Assembly (NCBI RefSeq): GCF_002159645.1
Contig: NZ_NFJB01000015.1
Location: forward strand, 1 to 64,000
Direction of reading: 5' to 3'
Source: Parabacteroides sp. An277
GTDB lineage: Bacteria > Bacteroidota > Bacteroidia > Bacteroidales > Tannerellaceae
Length of the DNA: 64,000 bases
Shown here: one piece after another, positions 46,509 through 56,872 of the stretch
Numbering within the stretch: the first letter of the stretch is position 1
How the letters are laid out: the number at the start of each line of letters is the position of its first letter
Program-made: the position numbers and the translations under genes
Notes under the pieces: model-generated
The model's input: only the letters and a program-made list of their open reading frames with translations
What the model was told of the DNA's origin: nothing
The model's database searches: none

Positions 46509-47066
46509 TTAGCTACAAGTATAATCCCAAAGAATTTCTTTTCCATTATGTCGCAAACACTCTTTTCGCGCCAAAACGAACAGATAATCAGAAAGACGAT
46601 TGATAAAAACCAAAACGTTTTCTTCTACTTCGCTCTCTTCCGCGAGGCTGTAAATGCGACGCTCTGCCCGGCGACATACCGTACGGCATACGTGGGCGAG
46701 CGAAGCAGAACGACATCCACCGGGAAGAACGAAGTGTTTCATGCGGGGCAAACCTTCGTTAATGCGGTCGATTTCCTGCTCCACGCGGACAATATTCTCC
46801 GCGGATACTTGACTCTGTACGCGGATAGCCGTGGTGTTCGGGTCGGTGGCAAGATAAGAGCCCACCGTAAATAGTTTATGCTGGATGAACATCAGGAAGT
46901 CCAAGTCCTCAGCGTCGTCGATAGCCGTCATCAAAAGGCCGATAAACGAGTTCAGTTCGTCGATGGTACCATAGCTTTCGATTCGTCGGTGCGCTTTCGA
47001 AACACGTTGCCCGCCCACGAGCGAAGTCTCGCCTTTATCACCGGTGCCTGTATATATTTTTCCCAT
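46509..47066 (-). CDS. ATP:cob(I)alamin adenosyltransferase, PduO type
   Basis: A 185-residue cytoplasmic enzyme that adds the 5'-deoxyadenosyl group to cobalamin. The N-terminus IYTGTGDKGETSLVGGQRVSK and the helix VCRRAERRIYSL with LFVLARKECL are the PduO-type markers; the conserved Asp/Arg of the ATP site are present. No cobalamin-dependent enzyme gene is next to it. RBS-like AAGGGAAAAGGA precedes the ATG. Confidence 0.93.
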   Translation of the reverse strand: MGKIYTGTGDKGETSLVGGQRVSKAHRRIESYGTIDELNSFIGLLMTAIDDAEDLDFLMFIQHKLFTVGSYLATDPNTTAIRVQSQVSAENIVRVEQEIDRINEGLPRMKHFVLPGGCRSASLAHVCRTVCRRAERRIYSLAEESEVEENVLVFINRLSDYLFVLARKECLRHNGKEILWDYTCS

Positions 47067-47107
47067 TCCTTTTCCCTTTGAAAATTGATAGTTGAAAATC
47101 GAAAAGA

Positions 47108-47159
47108 AATAAACTATAATCGTCGGCGATTATAGGCATAAACCGCGACGATTATAGTT
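47108..47159 (-). terminator. Terminator after trpB
   Basis: AACTATAATCGTCG pairs perfectly with CGACGATTATAGTT and is followed on the minus strand by TTATTTCTTTT. The ATAATCG word also recurs within the loop. Confidence 0.75.
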
Positions 47160-47169
47160 AGATTCTTTT

Positions 47170-48528
47170 TCAAAGATCTTTTATCTCTTCGAAGTTCTTC
47201 TGGAGTTCTTCGTTGCTTACCTCGTAATTACGCAGGTCGCCTGCCAGATACAGGTCGTAGGCCGCCATATCGATCAGCCCGTGGCCCGAGAGGTTGAACA
47301 GAATCGTACGCGGTTTGCCCTCCAATTTAGCTTGCTTGGCTTCGCGGATGGCGGTGGCAATAGCGTGTGCGGATTCGGGTGCCGGGATGATGCCTTCGCT
47401 CTGTGCGAACAGGGTTGCCGCCTGGAAGGTTTCGAGTTGTTGCACGTCGACCGCTTCCATCAGACCGTCTTTCAGCAATTGGCTCACGATAGCGCCTGCG
47501 CCGTGATAACGCAATCCGCCAGCATGGATATTGGCCGGGGCGAAATTATGTCCCAACGTAAACATCGGGATGAGCGGCGTGTATCCGGCCTCATCGCCAT
47601 AATCGTAATGGAATTCGCCGCGCGTCAATTTCGGGCACGATGCCGGTTCGGCTGCTATCACGCGGATATCCTTTCCCTCGTTGATTTTATGCCGCAAGAA
47701 GGGGAACGAGATGCCCGAGAAGTTCGAACCTCCTCCGAAGCAGGCAATCACCACGTCGGGATATTCGCCCGCCATCTCCATCTGCTTTTCCGCCTCGAGG
47801 CCGATGACCGTCTGGTGCAGCATCACGTGGTTCATGACGCTACCCAGCGTATATTTACAATTCGGTGTGTTCATAGCCAGCTCGACGGCTTCCGAGATGG
47901 CCGTCCCCAGGCTTCCCTGGTAGTTCGGGTGGTCGGTCAGGATTTTACGCCCGGCCTTCGTACTCATACTGGGCGAAGCGATTACCTGCGCGCCAAACGT
48001 CTGCATGATAGAGCGGCGATAGGGTTTCTGGTGGTAACTTACCTTGACCATATACACGGCCAATTCCAGCCCGAACGCCTTAGCTGCGTATGAGAGCGCG
48101 GCGCCCCATTGTCCGGCCCCCGTTTCGGTGGTGATGTTCGTTACGCCCTCTTGCTTGCAATAATAGGCTTGCGCGAGCGCGGAGTTGAGCTTATGCGAGC
48201 CAATCGGGCTTACGCTTTCGTTCTTGAAATAGATATGCGCGGGCGTATCGAGCGCTTTTTCCAGTCCATAGGCACGGACGAGCGGCGTCGGGCGCCATAC
48301 TTTATACATTTCGCGTACTTCGTCGGGGATTTCAATCCACGCGTCCGTTTCGTTCATTTCCTGGTGTGAAGCAGCTTTCGAGAAGAGCGGATAGAGGTCC
48401 TCTTCCTTAAGCGGTTCTTTCGTCTGCGGGTTCCGCATCCGCATGGGTTTCTCCTTCATGTCGGCCACGATATTGTACCAAGCCGTCGGAATATCTTTTT
48501 CTTCCAATAAAAACTTTTTTCTTTCCAT
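47170..48528 (-). CDS. trpB: TrpB2-type tryptophan synthase beta chain
   Basis: A 452-residue PLP enzyme of the longer TrpB2 class. PIGSHKLNSALAQAY carries the PLP Lys113; TETGAGQWG and CFGGGSNFSG are further cofactor and substrate segments. TrpB2 proteins act alone, condensing indole and serine or using related substrates; no trpA is adjacent. The start MERKKFLLEE at 48528 is chosen because the promoter -7 box at 48565-48572 excludes the longer frame start at 48597. Confidence 0.94.
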   Translation of the reverse strand: MERKKFLLEEKDIPTAWYNIVADMKEKPMRMRNPQTKEPLKEEDLYPLFSKAASHQEMNETDAWIEIPDEVREMYKVWRPTPLVRAYGLEKALDTPAHIYFKNESVSPIGSHKLNSALAQAYYCKQEGVTNITTETGAGQWGAALSYAAKAFGLELAVYMVKVSYHQKPYRRSIMQTFGAQVIASPSMSTKAGRKILTDHPNYQGSLGTAISEAVELAMNTPNCKYTLGSVMNHVMLHQTVIGLEAEKQMEMAGEYPDVVIACFGGGSNFSGISFPFLRHKINEGKDIRVIAAEPASCPKLTRGEFHYDYGDEAGYTPLIPMFTLGHNFAPANIHAGGLRYHGAGAIVSQLLKDGLMEAVDVQQLETFQAATLFAQSEGIIPAPESAHAIATAIREAKQAKLEGKPRTILFNLSGHGLIDMAAYDLYLAGDLRNYEVSNEELQKNFEEIKDL

Positions 48529-48564
48529 ATATATAACGATTTCTATGATTTCTGTTTTCCCGTG

Positions 48565-48572
48565 CAAATGTA
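48565..48572 (-). promoter_or_regulatory. -7 box of trpB
   Basis: CAAATGTA on the plus strand reads TACATTTG on the minus strand; transcription would start near 48558. Confidence 0.65.
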
Positions 48573-48617
48573 CAATTCTTTTTGGCTTTTTCGTCAAAAG
48601 CGGGAGGAAATGTTGGT

Positions 48618-48770
48618 CCTACACTGTAGGAAAGTCTCTCAGCCTGTCGGAGAAGGTTTCCTACACTGTAGGAAAGTCTCCCAGCTTGCCGGAGAAGGTT
48701 TCCTACCTGGTAGGAAGGTTTCCCAGCTTGCCGGAGAAGGTTTCCTACCTGGTAGGAAGGTTCCTATTTA
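48618..48770. repeat. Tandem array, 3 x 42 bp plus a partial unit
   Basis: Units start at 48618, 48660 and 48702 with a partial unit at 48744 that reaches the sprA stop codon. Each has two palindromes: CCTACACTGTAGG (or CCTACCTGGTAGG) and CTCCCAGCTTGCCGGAG. It fills the gap between sprA and the trpB promoter. Unit length and the word GGAGAAGGT are shared with the 27.95-kb array. Confidence 0.9.
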
Positions 48771-51700
48771 TTGCGCCAACGAGAAACGGAGGCTGATGCC
48801 ATAGTTCGAGTTCGACGTCGGGTAGGATTCGCTGGAGACGAGCGGCTCGTTGATCTGCAGGTCGTAGAAGGCACGGATGGTGAGGGCGCGGCTCAAGCCG
48901 TAATCGGCCGAGAACTGGATGGTCTTCGCCAAGTTTCCGCTCGTGGCCTGCGTGAATTGCTCTTCTATCTTGCGAATCAAGGATTGCGTGCGGCGGAACG
49001 AGAGGTCGAGGTTGACCGTCAAGTCGTTACTAAAGTTCTGCGTCTTCTTCATCTTCAATACCTTGTTGAACTCGACGAACTTGTACCCTAAGCCGATGAC
49101 AAATTCGCGCGTGTTGGATTCGACAATCTGGTAGGACGAAACATTGAGATTGAGGTTGCGCGTCGTGCGATATTCAATCTTGCCCGTAATGTTATTAAGC
49201 GCCGTGGCGTCGATACCGAGAAGCGGATTGAAGCCTTCGGTAATGCTGACGGACGAGATATCGTAGGGCGAAGAGGGCGTCGGCGTGCCGGTCGTGACGT
49301 TGCGCGTGTAACCCAGTCCGTCACCCACGTCGACCCAATTCAAGAACGACGAATAGGAACCCACGCTATAACTACCCGTATATTGATGGCTGAGCGTGAC
49401 GTCCTTGAAATATTTCTGGATGAACGGAATCTTCGACAAGCCATTATAGGTAATGCGCCAGTTCGGGAGCAAGCTCCAAATGGAAGGGAATGCCGTGGTT
49501 CCGATTTTACCCGCATCCTTGCCCGTATAAGCCGCGAGAAAGGCCGGGATAAGCACGTCGGCCGAGTTGCGGCTCACGCTCCCATTGTCCGGATTGTAAG
49601 GCTGGCCGGCCAGCGCGGACCCCTCGATGAAACCGCTGTTGGGATAGTTCGTGCGGGCATACGCCTGCTCCAGACGCGAAGCAATCACGTCGCGGTTTGC
49701 CAGGAATTGGTCGAATTGCTTCGACGCATAGTTATTATCCGCACTTCCCCCGCCGCCGAGCATACCCCGCAACCCGATGGTCGTCATGGTAAAGCTGCCG
49801 CCGTAGGTTTCGGGCATACCGGCATACATGAACTGTATTTCCGTATCGCGCGAATCTACCCGGTTGGCGTTAAGGTCGATTTTCAAACCTGGAATAGGCT
49901 CCAGATTGATACGAACCGTCAAATTCTTCGAGTTGTTAATCATGGCCGGGTTGATGTTTGTTGAATCATTCTTCATCAACCAACCTTTGGCATCCATCTC
50001 GTCGATATACCGACGACTCACGCCACCGAAAGCAAAGCCCAAACCTGGAGCCAAGCCGTACGTCGAGCGCGATTGACCAAAGACGTCGCCAATTTCCGGC
50101 ACAAATCCCGGGATGCTCATCCCGTCGCTCTGCGTGAACTGGACGCTGACGCGACGCACCATCATCGCCACGCGCGTCGCATATTCGAGGGATTTCGTCA
50201 AGGTCTGCTCCGTTTTGTTAGGCCCCGGCTTGATGGTCAACTTCAAATGCGCCGTGTCGCGATTCAAAATTTTGACCTGCGCATAATTAATCGGTTTGTA
50301 TTTGATAGCATACCGTTTGCCGTCGGCACCAATGGCCGTGATGCGCACCTTTTTCGTGAACATGCCATGCTGTACCACTACGTCACTATCCGGACTCAAG
50401 GTAATTTCCTTTTCAAGCTTTACCTCTTTTTTCTGCGTGCGACGCTGGTTCCGCTGATTGCGTTGGTTCGCACGAGCCGAAGTATTAAACTTCTGGTTAA
50501 TCTTTTTCAGATACGGATTCTTGTTGTAGAGCGACTGGAAATTGAAATTGGCCTGCCAATCAATCTGCCGTTGATTTTTAATGGTATTCCCTATCGGGTC
50601 GTCATCTTCGATTTCGGCCGCACGTTCCCAATTATAGGTAGCGTTGTAAGAGGCCGAACTGTTCACCCAATCCAAGACGGGAATATATTGCAACGGCAAA
50701 TTCCAAGTCACCGAGAACTGCTGGTCGTATTTCAACGGCGTCCCAAGGTCCTTGATACTTTGCATGACCGAATCTTTCCAGACTTGATAACCATCCGGAT
50801 TCAATTCTTTATTGACTTGCTGGTAGGGCTCTTCAATCCGCGCATTCGTGCCCGAGGTGAAATTTACCGAGAAATTATTCGTAAAATCCCAACGCAAGCT
50901 AAACGCACGGTCCCAATAAAACTCTTGACTGAACGAAACCGGAATCGCATTCTCGCCGCCATATTGCGCACTGTTCAAATCGCGAAGTTGCAGTTCATAA
51001 TAATTACGCATCATCGTCGTTTGGAAACTGATGTTCGACGGCAAATAATTCAACGCAAACTGCTTGATATATTTCGTATAGCCATTGTCTTTCTTCAGTT
51101 TCTGGAACGGGCGGAATGGTTTAGCATACGGCGTATAGGTATAGGCGAAACTACCATTCCAATCTTTGGTACGTTCGTATTCCGTTTCCGGATTCTGCAT
51201 GCTGTTTTCGCTATACGAATAGCTGAGCGAGAAATTGGCCGGATCATAAGGCATCGGGTTCTTGCTTTGAATATCGACATGTACATTATTAAACGCAATA
51301 CTCTTAATCGTTGTTCGGTCAATAGAATAATTCTTGATAGAATCTTTTTCTGCTTGTGTTTCCACATTGTCTAACGCATCCGACATTTTGATATCTTGAT
51401 TCAAAGGGTCATATTGCGGCGTGGTCGTTTCGCGAGAATAAGCATAGTAAAAAGGAAGACTTACCTTAGCCTTTTCCGGAAAGAACTTACCCAATTCGAG
51501 CGAAGTTGAAATACTATATTGCGAGTAATCATCCATGCGACGTTCAGTAACAGATTGGTCAAGAGCCCCGAATCCAGCCGTTTCTATACGCCCGGACGCA
51601 TTCACAGTTCCTAAATCAGAAAGTGCGATACTGGCATTGACATTAGCAGCCCAACCGCCATCCTCGTTAAAATCCGTAAGGCGTAATTCATTCACCCAAA

Positions 51701-54700
51701 TTTCACCACTTTTCACGGTCCGGGAATTATTTCGTACCCCAATCATGATTACTTCCACATCCGAAAGACTCGGATTTCCCATGATACTAATGGTATTGGC
51801 CGTATGATCCGGATCTGGTTCCGAATAGACGGTTTGGAAACCGATACCCGTCTGCCCTTGCCGTTTCTTCCTATTTCGAGTTAGCTTCAAATCGGTCAGA
51901 CGTTCAAACGCGAAATCAAGCATATTGCTGGATGGCCAAACGACATCTTGTGCAGTGCTGCCGGCCGGTGTGATTTGCAACGGGACTTCATATTCATAAT
52001 AATTATTTTTATAGTCTGAACCCAAACGAATGAAAACAGACAAATCTCCGTTACTCAGTCCCGTCACGTCGTTAATCAACGCTTCTGCATGCGTGAACAA
52101 CTGCATCCGTTTGTATTGGCGCAAATCATAACTTGTATTTTTATAGACAGCCAATGCATCCTGCGATGCTAAATTCGTAATTTTCAACGAAAGAGATTGT
52201 TCGTTCTCCTGACGGATTTGCGGCTGACTCGGGTCTTGCATACGAGATACCCCCGGCGGCAATACATAATTCACTGGCTCACGATCACCATCCTCTTCGA
52301 TATTGACAGTGGAAATATCTAATACTCCATCAGCAGCAGGTACATCCGATTCTGAAAGATCCTGCTCGTACGCACGCCATTCCCCTCGCACCAATTCGAA
52401 CGTACCAAAACGAAGAATGGTAGTTTCCGAGAAATCGGTCATATACATACGCATGAACCGAATCGTTTTAAAATCCTGAATTGCTCCAATACGACGTGTA
52501 TATTGCTTGATAGGAATCTTAAATTGATACCAAGTAACCTCTCCAGTTTCTCCATTTTCTAAATTAACACGCGCTTGTTGCGTATTTACAATGTAATTTG
52601 AACCTACTACTAAATCCCTTGGCCGAAGCGAAACTTTATATTCAAAATATTTCTCGTTTTCGTTCAGCGTATTGTCTTGATTCAAATCTTCCACGTCTGG
52701 TGTAGTACGTGATGAGGTGCTATAACTTTCCGTTGATTCCTCCGAATTCCCTTCCGTTCCGTTATAACGCTTATAACGTTCCAAAACGCCCAACTCTTGC
52801 GCGTCGTAATCCGAGCCTCGAAAATAGTGAAACTTATCGCCCGACGGATTATTCAATACAGACATAGGGTCATTCTGTAAAGAATCCAAGACATTAGATG
52901 ACAATCTCGTCATTAATTCCTGCAAAAACTCCTGATAAGTAGGGAACTGCAATTCCTCGTCCGACGAAAGTCCGTTCAACCCTACATCTTGCAACGTTCG
53001 TGCACCCGCCGTATTATCGAATGCATACACCGTACTTTGTTGACGCGGTACTTTTCCCCAAACCGTTGTATCGACTTGCGACATATCTCCGTCGACAGGC
53101 AAACCATTTTCAAAGAATTTCTTTTCATCTTTCAAGATATCTTCAGAGATGTCTCCCAAATTAAAATAGAGATCTCCCCCTTGTGCAGACGAATTATAGA
53201 CAAATGGATCCATAAGCCAAAACTCAATGTATTCGATATTGGCTGTTTCAAAATCTACTTGGTCTATTTTACGCATAATGCCACCCCAACGTTGTTCAGG
53301 ATTCTGAAGCGTCCCGTCAGAATTTACACGTTCGGCATCCAAATTGTACGGTCCACGTTCGTTCGGATAATAAGCCACATTGAGGACAGACAGCAAATTG
53401 TCTTCATTTACACCTACGTCTCTTCCTGGGAAAAGCTCAGTGGTTTGCACGGCACGGACAAAATGATTCGACATATCATCGGCCGTCAAATGGTTCGGAC
53501 GCGAACGTGAGTTTCTACGTGTGAAGATTCCATCAATACTATACCAGGCCATCAAGGCACGGTTCTTCCCATAATCGATATCATTTACCAACGAAGCTTC
53601 CGGGAAAAGAGCCGTAGCCGCATCATCGTAGGGCGTGCTGGCCAAATTCCACGGATAAGGGTTCACCAAATCAATGGAACTTTGCGTGGATTCAAAATCA
53701 TCCAAATAAGAATACGCTCCTGTATTCTCATCTTCATAGTGCCCAGCAATTAAATGCGCAAATTCCGCGTTCATGGAAATCTGGCTGGGTTTGGTAAGTG
53801 TCAAGAGCGGAAGCTTGTCAAATACATTGGTCAGCCATTGGCTTTCTCCCTTATACGATGCATTCAGTCCCCACAACGTATTTTTGACAGACTCATCGCC
53901 CATAACTGTTTTGGTGGTTAATGGCATTTCAGACATATGCATGATGGTGGCTCCGAAATTAATGTCTTTGGTTAATTGATAATTCAAATCCAAACCCATC
54001 ATGGTCTTACGTTGCATACTATACGTGGATTGGTTTTCAAGCGAGACACTGACCGCTGTTCCGCTTGAAAGGATATTTTCATTTAGAATCGTGACGATAC
54101 CTGAGGCATAATCTACGGTATAATCCACGTTTTCCGTCAGTGTTGCACCTCCCGCTGTTACCTTCACCGATCCACGTGCCACATTGGTAGCATCCAATAC
54201 GATCTCACCTGTAGTCGAGGCTTTATATTCGCCACGCAAGATGAACTTATTTTTTTCAGCAATTTGTTGTGCATACGTCTTTGTCGAATCATATAATTCT
54301 TGGTATACATATTTGTCGGCAATAATATCATTTCCTATTTTTTCTCTCAAATGAGAACCGAAAGGCTCGACTACAGGAAAGACAATCTTTCCCTTATCGG
54401 CTAAAATAGTATAACCATCCACAAAGTCGAAGAATCCATCCGAGTGCGCCTCCTCTTGCGAATTCAAACGGTCCAGATTCATTACTTTCAACAACACTTG
54501 GTTACGAATAGCTCCTTCTGAGATATAATTGACCTCCGTTCCAGTCGTGTCGCTCTGGTAAAGGATATTCATTTGGAATTTCTCTTTCTGAACAGAGTAA
54601 GCACCCAGCGAATAAATGTTTTTCATCATCAAATCCCAGAACGGCATGCTCGGAGACATATTGGTTCCCTTCAACAACTTTACATAAAGACAATTCGATG

Positions 54701-56186
54701 TGTTTTCACTGTTGTCCGTCGAGAATTCACCTACTTGATAGGCTTGCCCCATATAGGTATATTCAAAAGCAACCGCTACAACATCGTCTGATTGAATCTG
54801 AGAGGTTAATGAAACGTATCCTAATTGTTTATTAATCGTATATTCGGATTCGTCCAGCAAGCGGGCGCTCTCTATTTTATCGAAGTCACGTCCTCCCTCT
54901 AGAAAACCGCCCAAGACTTGCGTCACCCGGCTTATTTGGCGTGCATCGGGATAATTGGTAGTGATGGTTTGGTAGAGCGTGTTGGCCTCGTTCGAGGGAC
55001 GGTCTGTCGAGCCTTGCCGCGTGAATTGCGGGTTACTGATATGATTGTATTCACCCAAATCAGAGAAGGCTACGATATTACGAGACTGGTCATAATTTCC
55101 CTGCTTGTTGGTGACCCATATCTCAACCCGGTTGATGGTAATGGAAGAGTTGACGCGCGGCAATTTAGCGAGTGCATCGTCATAATGGTCTCGGAAATAT
55201 TGCGCGAGGAAGAAGTGGCGGTTCTCGTCGTAATCGTCTACTGTGATTTCAAAGTCTTTTGTCTGCACGCCACCTTTGGCTGTCACGGTTTTCGTACTGG
55301 ATTCCTGTTGGGCCAAGAGCGCATTCACCCGCAACTTGCCGAACTGCAAGTCGGCTTTCATACCGAAGAGCGCCGCACCTCCGTTGATCAACGAGTTGCT
55401 GGTTGTCATGCTCACGTTTCCGGCTTCGATGGACTTGATGATTTCATCCTCTTCGCCCGTATAGGCTAATTTGAGTTGTTGGGCATCGAAATCGAACGAG
55501 GTTTCGGTATTGTAGTTCATGTTGAAGTTCACCTTCGTCCCGACCGAGGCTTGCATGTTGAGCTGTACATTCTCGTCGAAATTGAAGAAGGTACGGCTGC
55601 GCGAACGGGTTGGCAGCGAGGGATTATCCGTCGTATTGTTCTTCAATCCGAGGGTAATCTCGGCAGAACCTTGCGTCCGGACACGCACACCTCCTTTTCC
55701 GAAGATACGGTCGGCTGCGCCTATGTCGAACTGCATGTCTGTCAGGTTGAACTTCTGGTTCGTCTCTTTCTCGAATTCCTCGGCATTCTTTTCCCGGAAA
55801 TAGGCACGCATGGACTGTTGCATGCTATAGTCTTGATATTCTTCCGGCGTGAGGGAAATCGGCGTGCTCAGGTCCATATCGCCTACTTTCGTGCGGATGA
55901 TATAGGTTCCGGTCTTGATGTCGTATTCCACTTCGGTCTTCAAGTTCTCCGGGTCTTTCAAATCGGCCGGCGATTCTTGAAGCAGGTCCTCGTATTCTTC
56001 GGCCGTAGTCTTCGAGACGGGATAACGCGGCGGCACCGTATCCGGTTCTTGCCGGACAGGCTCGTCGATAGCCTCAAACTCGGGCAAGAAGCGCGAAGAG
56101 GCCAAATAGTCGGCATTCAACGCCCACCATCCGCTCGCCAGGAGAAATAACGTAATCCATAGTATGTGTGTGAATCTTCTTTTCAT
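48768..56186 (-). CDS. sprA: T9SS outer-membrane translocon SprA (Sov)
   Basis: A 2472-residue protein with signal peptide MKRRFTHILWITLFLLASGW. SprA is the very large 36-strand beta-barrel through which T9SS cargo crosses the outer membrane. Typical segments are FNFDENVQLNMQASVGTKVN, NYNTETSFDFDAQQLKLAY, VNPYPWNLASTPYD, WVNELRLTDFNEDGGWAAN and, near the end, NLNVSSYQIVESNTREF. Length is as expected and no break is seen. Its ATG overlaps the ruvA TGA by one base (TGATG), so it is translated from the ruvA mRNA. A tandem hairpin array stands at its 3' end. Confidence 0.97.
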   Translation of the reverse strand: MKRRFTHILWITLFLLASGWWALNADYLASSRFLPEFEAIDEPVRQEPDTVPPRYPVSKTTAEEYEDLLQESPADLKDPENLKTEVEYDIKTGTYIIRTKVGDMDLSTPISLTPEEYQDYSMQQSMRAYFREKNAEEFEKETNQKFNLTDMQFDIGAADRIFGKGGVRVRTQGSAEITLGLKNNTTDNPSLPTRSRSRTFFNFDENVQLNMQASVGTKVNFNMNYNTETSFDFDAQQLKLAYTGEEDEIIKSIEAGNVSMTTSNSLINGGAALFGMKADLQFGKLRVNALLAQQESSTKTVTAKGGVQTKDFEITVDDYDENRHFFLAQYFRDHYDDALAKLPRVNSSITINRVEIWVTNKQGNYDQSRNIVAFSDLGEYNHISNPQFTRQGSTDRPSNEANTLYQTITTNYPDARQISRVTQVLGGFLEGGRDFDKIESARLLDESEYTINKQLGYVSLTSQIQSDDVVAVAFEYTYMGQAYQVGEFSTDNSENTSNCLYVKLLKGTNMSPSMPFWDLMMKNIYSLGAYSVQKEKFQMNILYQSDTTGTEVNYISEGAIRNQVLLKVMNLDRLNSQEEAHSDGFFDFVDGYTILADKGKIVFPVVEPFGSHLREKIGNDIIADKYVYQELYDSTKTYAQQIAEKNKFILRGEYKASTTGEIVLDATNVARGSVKVTAGGATLTENVDYTVDYASGIVTILNENILSSGTAVSVSLENQSTYSMQRKTMMGLDLNYQLTKDINFGATIMHMSEMPLTTKTVMGDESVKNTLWGLNASYKGESQWLTNVFDKLPLLTLTKPSQISMNAEFAHLIAGHYEDENTGAYSYLDDFESTQSSIDLVNPYPWNLASTPYDDAATALFPEASLVNDIDYGKNRALMAWYSIDGIFTRRNSRSRPNHLTADDMSNHFVRAVQTTELFPGRDVGVNEDNLLSVLNVAYYPNERGPYNLDAERVNSDGTLQNPEQRWGGIMRKIDQVDFETANIEYIEFWLMDPFVYNSSAQGGDLYFNLGDISEDILKDEKKFFENGLPVDGDMSQVDTTVWGKVPRQQSTVYAFDNTAGARTLQDVGLNGLSSDEELQFPTYQEFLQELMTRLSSNVLDSLQNDPMSVLNNPSGDKFHYFRGSDYDAQELGVLERYKRYNGTEGNSEESTESYSTSSRTTPDVEDLNQDNTLNENEKYFEYKVSLRPRDLVVGSNYIVNTQQARVNLENGETGEVTWYQFKIPIKQYTRRIGAIQDFKTIRFMRMYMTDFSETTILRFGTFELVRGEWRAYEQDLSESDVPAADGVLDISTVNIEEDGDREPVNYVLPPGVSRMQDPSQPQIRQENEQSLSLKITNLASQDALAVYKNTSYDLRQYKRMQLFTHAEALINDVTGLSNGDLSVFIRLGSDYKNNYYEYEVPLQITPAGSTAQDVVWPSSNMLDFAFERLTDLKLTRNRKKRQGQTGIGFQTVYSEPDPDHTANTISIMGNPSLSDVEVIMIGVRNNSRTVKSGEIWVNELRLTDFNEDGGWAANVNASIALSDLGTVNASGRIETAGFGALDQSVTERRMDDYSQYSISTSLELGKFFPEKAKVSLPFYYAYSRETTTPQYDPLNQDIKMSDALDNVETQAEKDSIKNYSIDRTTIKSIAFNNVHVDIQSKNPMPYDPANFSLSYSYSENSMQNPETEYERTKDWNGSFAYTYTPYAKPFRPFQKLKKDNGYTKYIKQFALNYLPSNISFQTTMMRNYYELQLRDLNSAQYGGENAIPVSFSQEFYWDRAFSLRWDFTNNFSVNFTSGTNARIEEPYQQVNKELNPDGYQVWKDSVMQSIKDLGTPLKYDQQFSVTWNLPLQYIPVLDWVNSSASYNATYNWERAAEIEDDDPIGNTIKNQRQIDWQANFNFQSLYNKNPYLKKINQKFNTSARANQRNQRNQRRTQKKEVKLEKEITLSPDSDVVVQHGMFTKKVRITAIGADGKRYAIKYKPINYAQVKILNRDTAHLKLTIKPGPNKTEQTLTKSLEYATRVAMMVRRVSVQFTQSDGMSIPGFVPEIGDVFGQSRSTYGLAPGLGFAFGGVSRRYIDEMDAKGWLMKNDSTNINPAMINNSKNLTVRINLEPIPGLKIDLNANRVDSRDTEIQFMYAGMPETYGGSFTMTTIGLRGMLGGGGSADNNYASKQFDQFLANRDVIASRLEQAYARTNYPNSGFIEGSALAGQPYNPDNGSVSRNSADVLIPAFLAAYTGKDAGKIGTTAFPSIWSLLPNWRITYNGLSKIPFIQKYFKDVTLSHQYTGSYSVGSYSSFLNWVDVGDGLGYTRNVTTGTPTPSSPYDISSVSITEGFNPLLGIDATALNNITGKIEYRTTRNLNLNVSSYQIVESNTREFVIGLGYKFVEFNKVLKMKKTQNFSNDLTVNLDLSFRRTQSLIRKIEEQFTQATSGNLAKTIQFSADYGLSRALTIRAFYDLQINEPLVSSESYPTSNSNYGISLRFSLAQ

Positions 56187-56782
56187 CAGAGCATTTTAAG
56201 CGCCGTTTTTATCACCTGTTCCACTTTCGCCTGCGGTTCGCCTTTCAGAATCGAAGCCACCGCCTTTTGCGAAGCGGCCTTCTGGAATCCCAGCATCACC
56301 AGCGCCGCAATGGCTTCTTCGGCTACTTCGGTTTGCGGGAGTACGTGGGCAGTCGTTTGCACCGGACCGGCGAGCGATTCCAGGGTCTTGACCTTGTTTT
56401 TCAAATCGACCAAGATGCGTTGCGCGGTTTTTTGCCCGATACCTTTGGCGGCGGTCAGGGCGGTTTCGTCGTGCGAGGCGATAGCTTGTATCAATTCGGT
56501 GGGCTGGAGGGAAGAGAGTATCATCCGTGCCGTATTGGGACCGACGCCCGATACCGACGTCAGCATCAGGAACAACTCGCGCTCGAGGGGCGTCGCAAAC
56601 CCAAACAACAAATGCGCGTCTTCGCGAATCACTTCGTAAATGAAAATCTTCCCTTCCGTTTTCCCTTGGAACGCGGTAAAGGTCGTCAGCGATATATTGA
56701 TTTCGTATCCAATGGCGTTGCATTCCAGTACCATCCGTGCCGGTACCAATTCTACAATTTCACCTTTTATATAGTCTATCAT
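56186..56782 (-). CDS. ruvA: Holliday junction branch migration protein RuvA
   Basis: A 198-residue DNA-repair protein that binds four-way junctions and loads the RuvB motor. Order: N-terminal OB fold (MIDYIKGEIVEL), tandem helix-hairpin-helix motifs (TSVSGVGPNTARMIL, AKGIGQKTAQRILVDLKNK) and the C-terminal RuvB-binding domain (VAEEAIAALVMLGFQ). It is the first gene of a ruvA-sprA unit with the promoter at 56840-56847. Confidence 0.96.
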   Translation of the reverse strand: MIDYIKGEIVELVPARMVLECNAIGYEINISLTTFTAFQGKTEGKIFIYEVIREDAHLLFGFATPLERELFLMLTSVSGVGPNTARMILSSLQPTELIQAIASHDETALTAAKGIGQKTAQRILVDLKNKVKTLESLAGPVQTTAHVLPQTEVAEEAIAALVMLGFQKAASQKAVASILKGEPQAKVEQVIKTALKML

Positions 56783-56839
56783 ACGGTTTCTTTTGTTTTC
56801 TTTTTGTTTGTTATAGATTAACCCACGTCATATATAACG

Positions 56840-56847
56840 CAAAAATA
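56840..56847 (-). promoter_or_regulatory. -7 box of ruvA-sprA
   Basis: CAAAAATA on the plus strand reads TATTTTTG on the minus strand, about 60 bp before the ruvA start. It lies just downstream of the AraC-type gene's stop region. Confidence 0.6.
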
Positions 56848-56872
56848 CTTCGAAACGTATTTCTTATGCGAA

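Noticed and set aside
47281-48093. 270-residue plus-strand frame opposite trpB
   Set aside because: An antisense shadow of a well-conserved enzyme gene.
50073-51374. 433-residue plus-strand frame opposite sprA
   Set aside because: A shadow of the sprA codon pattern; the sprA frame is clearly homologous to the family over its full length.
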